From: Acidimicrobiaceae bacterium
GTDB lineage: Bacteria; Actinomycetota; Acidimicrobiia; Acidimicrobiales; MedAcidi-G1
DNA: 46,670 nucleotides
Direction of reading: 5' to 3'
Assembly: GCA_002729765.1 (NCBI GenBank)
Contig: PBYV01000014.1
Span: forward strand, 1-46,670
Shown here: one piece after another, positions 42,991 through 46,670 of the stretch
How positions within the stretch are numbered: position 1 is the first letter of the stretch
Layout: every line of letters begins with the position of its first letter
Notes under the pieces: generated by a model
Told to the model about the DNA's origin: nothing
Database searches by the model: none
The model's input: the letters and a program-made list of their open reading frames with translations, nothing else
Position numbers and translations under genes: made by a program

Positions 42991-44409
42991 TTAAATAATA
43001 GATTCTGGTTTATATGAAGCGGCAAGAGGTCTGTGCGTAACTATGTCAGCAATTTTTTCGATTACTGACTGAACTTGATTTGAAGCATTACCAATCAATA
43101 TTGTCCTTTGGTTAAATAGTTCATTTATTTCTTCTTCTTTTAATGGAAAACGGTCGTCTGAATCAAGAAGTTCAACAAAACTCATTTCATCCAAACCTTC
43201 ACGTCTCGACATAGAAGAATTCCTGGCATGTTCACTGATAATTTCATGAGCAGTTTCTCTACCTATTCCTTTTTGCACTGCTGCCATTAAAAGCCTCGTC
43301 GTCGATAGATAAGGAAGTTCTTCTAACAACTCTTTCTCAATTACAGCTGGAAAAGAACCGAACTCATCGAGCACAGTTATAAACGATTGAAATAACCCAT
43401 CAATCGCAAAAAATGAATCCGGTAAAGCCACCCTCCTAACAACAGAACAGCTCACATCTCCTTCGTTCCATTGATCTCCAACTAAACCGCCCACCATCGA
43501 TAAGTAACCCTTTAACACCAATGAAAGACCATTAATTCTTTCTGAGGTTCGGGTGTTTGTCTTATGAGGCATGGCGGATGATCCAACTTGCCCTTGTTGA
43601 AAACCTTCTGAAACCAAGTTGTGCCCAGCCATTAATCTGACTGTCTTAGAAAAATTTGAAGGTGCGCTTGAAATCTGAACAAGTGCAGAAACAACTTCAA
43701 AATCCATTGAGCGAGGATAAACCTGACCGACAGAATCTAAGACCTCATCAAAACCAAGGGTTTCCGCTACACGGTTTTCAATCAGACTCACTTTCTCATT
43801 ATCCCCTTCAAATAAATCCAACAAATCTTGTTGAGTTCCTACAGGACCTTTAAGACCGCGAAGGGGGAAATTGTTTAATAAATAATTCGCTTTGTTATAA
43901 GCGTTAATTAATTCCTCGGCCGTATTTGCGAAACGTTTTCCAAGAGTTGTTGGCTGTGCAGCGACATTATGAGTTCTCCCAGTCAACATGAGTGAAGAAT
44001 TTTCGACAGCAAGACGCCCCAATCTGCTTAATGAAGCGACTACTAAATCAAGAACTAACTCCAAACTTTTTTTAATTTGTAGTTGTTCAACATTTTCAGT
44101 CAAATCTCTAGAAGTCATTCCCTTATGAGCATGTTGATGTCCAGCTAACTCAGAAAACTCTTCTAATCTAGCCTTAACATCATGACGGGTAATTTTTTCA
44201 CGTTCACGAATCGAATTTAAATCAACAGAATTTATAACTGATTCATAATCTTGAATTACTTGGTCTTCGATTTCAATACCAAGTTCTTTTTGCGCTTTTA
44301 ATACAGCTACCCATAGTTCCCGTTCAAGAACTATCCGAGATTCAGTTGACCAAATATCAACCATCTGTTGGCTTGCATAGCGACTGGCAAGAACATTTTC
44401 TACAATCAA
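42991..44409 (-). CDS. purB: Adenylosuccinate lyase
   Basis: This 472-residue fumarase-family lyase acts twice in the route, splitting SAICAR and adenylosuccinate. The flexible signature loop GSSAMPHKTNTRTSERI (about 276-292) is clear, and the catalytic His region is in TGRTHNVAAQPTT near 143. Helical core and length are normal. It lies 12 bases from both purE and purC. Confidence 0.97.
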   Translation of the reverse strand: MIVENVLASRYASQQMVDIWSTESRIVLERELWVAVLKAQKELGIEIEDQVIQDYESVINSVDLNSIREREKITRHDVKARLEEFSELAGHQHAHKGMTSRDLTENVEQLQIKKSLELVLDLVVASLSRLGRLAVENSSLMLTGRTHNVAAQPTTLGKRFANTAEELINAYNKANYLLNNFPLRGLKGPVGTQQDLLDLFEGDNEKVSLIENRVAETLGFDEVLDSVGQVYPRSMDFEVVSALVQISSAPSNFSKTVRLMAGHNLVSEGFQQGQVGSSAMPHKTNTRTSERINGLSLVLKGYLSMVGGLVGDQWNEGDVSCSVVRRVALPDSFFAIDGLFQSFITVLDEFGSFPAVIEKELLEELPYLSTTRLLMAAVQKGIGRETAHEIISEHARNSSMSRREGLDEMSFVELLDSDDRFPLKEEEINELFNQRTILIGNASNQVQSVIEKIADIVTHRPLAASYKPESII

Positions 44410-44421
44410 AACGAAATCATT

Positions 44422-44877
44422 CTATCTTGATGCCATTTCTTCTCTATGTGACTCAAGAAGTTTTATATATTTTGGTTCACTTAAAGCAAGTATTTGTATA
44501 GCCAATAATCCAGCATTCATAGCTCCATCTATTGCGACAGTCGCTACAGGAATTCCCTTAGGCATCTGAACTGTTGCTAAGAGAGAATCAAAACCAGAAA
44601 CTGCACTTCCTGATAACGGAACTCCAATTATAGGAAGGATCGTATTTGCTGCAACTGCTCCAGCAAGATGTGCAGCCATCCCAGCTCCACAAATAATTAC
44701 GGAAAAACCATCTTCAATAGCGGAAGAAGCGAAATCCGCAACATCTTTTGGAGTTCGATGTGCAGACATAACTCTCGTATCTACGTCAACTCCAAATTTC
44801 TCTAATATTTCTGTGGCAGGTTTCATTCGATCAGAATCGCTTGGTGATCCCATCAATACCGCAACTCTTTCTGTCAC
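44422..44877 (-). CDS. purE: N5-CAIR mutase (class I PurE)
   Basis: This 151-residue enzyme has MGSPSDSDRM, the SAHRTP motif, and GAGMAAHLAG, all class I PurE marks. Class I PurE rearranges N5-CAIR made by PurK, so a purK gene should be somewhere else in the genome; it is not next to purE here. Position is between purB and purD. Confidence 0.95.
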   Translation of the reverse strand: MTERVAVLMGSPSDSDRMKPATEILEKFGVDVDTRVMSAHRTPKDVADFASSAIEDGFSVIICGAGMAAHLAGAVAANTILPIIGVPLSGSAVSGFDSLLATVQMPKGIPVATVAIDGAMNAGLLAIQILALSEPKYIKLLESHREEMASR

Positions 44878-44900
44878 TATTGTTCCTTTCTTTTGTCTAT

Positions 44901-46130
44901 CTATTTATCTTTATATAAGTCGGAATTAGAAGCAATGTCTTCTCGTTTTTGCATCCCAGGCCAAGAAATTTGTGAAACTGCTTCATAAGTTAAATTCCTA
45001 GCTTTCTCCAATGTTGGTCCCATACCGGTGATCGTTAGAACCCTTCCACCATCTGTTGCAAATCCATCATTAGTCTTTCTAACACCCGAAAAGAAAATGT
45101 TTATACCTTTCATTTCTTGAACTTGAGATAACCCATCTATAAAATCGCCAGTTCTTGAATTTTCCGGATATGACTCGGAAGCACATACAACAGCGACCGC
45201 TGCTTCATTCGAAAAAATTGGATTTGAATTAAGAGAACCAGATGCTGCGCCAAGAAGTAACTCGGCTAAATCCGTTTCTAATCGAGGTAGAACTACCTGA
45301 GTTTCAGGGTCACCGAACCTTGCATTGTATTCAAGAACTTTTGGTCCGTCCGGTGTAATCATCAAGCCACAATACAAAACACCTCTGTAATCAATTCCCT
45401 TTCGCTTTAATGTCTCCAAAGTTGGTATAACAGCAATGTCCATGATTCTTTCGACCAAGTTTTCTTCCACGAAAGGAACTGGTGAGTAGGCACCCATGCC
45501 TCCAGTATTTGGCCCTTCATCTTGATCTTTAAGTCTTTTAAAGTCTTGTGCTGGAGCTAAAGGAACTGCAGTTTGACCGTCACAAACTGCAAGTAATGAA
45601 ATTTCTGGTCCTGTTAGTCCTTCCTCTATAACAATTCGTTTTCCAGCAGTCCCAAAAGCTTTTCCAGATAGGTACTCAGATACGGCTTCTCTGGCTTCAG
45701 CCAAATCTGAAGTAACTAAAACCCCTTTACCAGCTGCCAAGCCATCTGTCTTAATCACATAAAGATCCGAGAGGTTTTGAAGGAAATCAAATGCTGCTTC
45801 CTCTTCTGTGAATACTCCATGCCTAGCTGTAGGAACACCTGATTCAACCAAGATTTCTTTCATCCAACTTTTTGAACCCTCAAGTTTTGCTCCATCGGCA
45901 TTAGGACCGAAAACAAGCTTCCCTTGTTTTCTCAATTCATCAGCTAATCCCTCAACTAAAGGCTGTTCTGGACCTATAACAAATAAATCAGCTTCTATTT
46001 CTTTTACAGGTTGATTAGTAGAAAAAGGTATCCCTGGATTTCCTGGAGTGACAATTACCTCGGCTGTTCGTGCAAGAACATGAGCCAACGCATGTTCTCT
46101 TCCTCCTGATCCGACAACACAAACCTTCAT
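44901..46130 (-). CDS. purD: GAR synthetase (phosphoribosylamine-glycine ligase)
   Basis: This 409-residue ATP-grasp enzyme joins phosphoribosylamine and glycine. It shows VVGSGGREHAL at the start, VIKTDGLAAGKGV near 125, NTGGMGAYSPVP near 208, and the metal site YNARFGDPETQ near 263. The length is standard, without fusion to PurM or PurN. Confidence 0.97.
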   Translation of the reverse strand: MKVCVVGSGGREHALAHVLARTAEVIVTPGNPGIPFSTNQPVKEIEADLFVIGPEQPLVEGLADELRKQGKLVFGPNADGAKLEGSKSWMKEILVESGVPTARHGVFTEEEAAFDFLQNLSDLYVIKTDGLAAGKGVLVTSDLAEAREAVSEYLSGKAFGTAGKRIVIEEGLTGPEISLLAVCDGQTAVPLAPAQDFKRLKDQDEGPNTGGMGAYSPVPFVEENLVERIMDIAVIPTLETLKRKGIDYRGVLYCGLMITPDGPKVLEYNARFGDPETQVVLPRLETDLAELLLGAASGSLNSNPIFSNEAAVAVVCASESYPENSRTGDFIDGLSQVQEMKGINIFFSGVRKTNDGFATDGGRVLTITGMGPTLEKARNLTYEAVSQISWPGMQKREDIASNSDLYKDK

Positions 46131-46139
46131 TTAACCTCT

Positions 46140-46670
46140 TTATTGCTGGCGGCTGAAATATTGATGACGTCCTGGTCCTACTCCGACTAAGTCGACAGAA
46201 ATATTTAAAGAATTTTCAATAAAATTCAAATAATTCTCAGCTTCTTCTGGAAGTTCCGATCGATTTTTGATTTCTGATAAATCACATTTCCAACCTGGAA
46301 ATTCTTCGTATATAGGAACTGCTTGGTTCTGTACTGACTGGTGGTGCGGTAACCAGTCGTATCTCTGACTTTCAAATTCATAAGCAACACAAATTTTTAT
46401 CACATCTAGATTGTCTAAAACGTCAAGTTTTGTAATTGCAAGCTCAGTTAAGGAATTGACGCGAGTGGCATAACTAAGCATCACCAAATCAAGCCAACCC
46501 ACACGACGTCTACGACCTGTATTTGTCCCGTACTCATGGCCAACATCGACAAGATGTTCACCAACTTCATCAAATAATTCAGCAGTAAAAGGTCCAGCAC
46601 CAACTCGTGTTGTGTAAGCCTTAGTTATTCCTATTATTCGATCAATATCAAGCGGACCTACCCCAGATCC
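46140..46670 (-). CDS. purA: Adenylosuccinate synthetase (N-terminus cut off by the window edge)
   Basis: The frame runs without stop from the window end to 46140, 177 codons of the C-terminal part. It reads GVGPLDIDRIIGITKAYTTR at the edge, a typical PurA segment, then RVGAGPFTAE near and GRRRRVGWLDL, which are hallmarks of the GTP-dependent enzyme making adenylosuccinate from IMP and aspartate. The C-terminal VGVGPGRHQYF is also typical. A GTG at 46502 inside the frame is not the start. It is first of the visible purine genes; the true start and operon promoter lie outside. Confidence 0.95.
   Translation of the reverse strand, partial: GSGVGPLDIDRIIGITKAYTTRVGAGPFTAELFDEVGEHLVDVGHEYGTNTGRRRRVGWLDLVMLSYATRVNSLTELAITKLDVLDNLDVIKICVAYEFESQRYDWLPHHQSVQNQAVPIYEEFPGWKCDLSEIKNRSELPEEAENYLNFIENSLNISVDLVGVGPGRHQYFSRQQ

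Overview
The window is a compact, visibly AT-rich chromosomal segment of an actinobacterium, most likely an uncultivated marine-type member of the Acidimicrobiia. This rests on a WhiB7-like regulator (a family confined to Actinobacteria and their phages), an actinobacterial-style caa3 oxidase operon with ctaG and a COX4-type subunit, paired acyl-CoA dehydrogenase genes beside a thiolase and SDRs, Thr-rich linkers and very tight gene packing. The taxonomic placement is inference; there is no rRNA in the window. No integrase, transposase, CRISPR array or phage module was seen.

Layout. 1-5.8 kb: mixed metabolic and membrane genes (partial sterol desaturase-like protein, zinc ribbon, acyltransferase with an inserted ankyrin domain, GFA protein, 2OG-Fe(II) oxygenase, MmcQ/YjbR protein, aldehyde dehydrogenase). 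5.8-9.8 kb: YeiH-type transporter, tRNA-Lys, small secreted or unknown proteins, DUF4031 protein and a methyltransferase. 9.8-12 kb: dut, orn and an MBL-fold hydrolase. 12-15 kb: a whiB7-like gene preceded by a 58-codon leader ORF and mutually exclusive antiterminator and terminator hairpins, then two large hairpins, then a TlpA-like lipoprotein, a CcdA-like protein and a poly-gamma-glutamate hydrolase-like protein. 15-16.4 kb: pdxH and a tandem crcB pair. 16.4-26.7 kb, minus strand: ctaB, then a degenerate CoxI-like/CoxIII-like pair, an unknown membrane protein, and the canonical caa3 genes ctaC-ctaD-ctaE-COX4-ctaG, ending in serS. 26.8-32.6 kb: SDR, a tRNA cluster (Glu, Asp, Phe), two acyl-CoA dehydrogenases, SDR and thiolase. 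32.7-35.6 kb: tyrosine phosphatase, HAD hydrolase and an ACT-domain malic enzyme. 35.7-46.7 kb, minus strand: pyrE and a long purine operon (purA partial, D, E, B, C, S, Q, L, F, M).

How the genes fit together. The TlpA/CcdA pair could supply reductant for haem c attachment, and ctaB supplies haem O for the oxidase. The purine operon uses the three-part PurLQS FGAM synthetase. The fatty-acid or steroid-type beta-oxidation genes (two ACADs, SDR, thiolase) could form one degradative route.

Most interesting observations: (1) the whiB7 leader shows all parts of a translation-coupled attenuator; (2) the oxidase operon carries a CoxI paralogue that has lost all three CuB histidines and both TM-X haem histidines yet keeps an intact reading frame; (3) two successive large hairpins fill the whiB7-tlpA gap; (4) an ankyrin domain is inserted into an acyltransferase-3 membrane protein.
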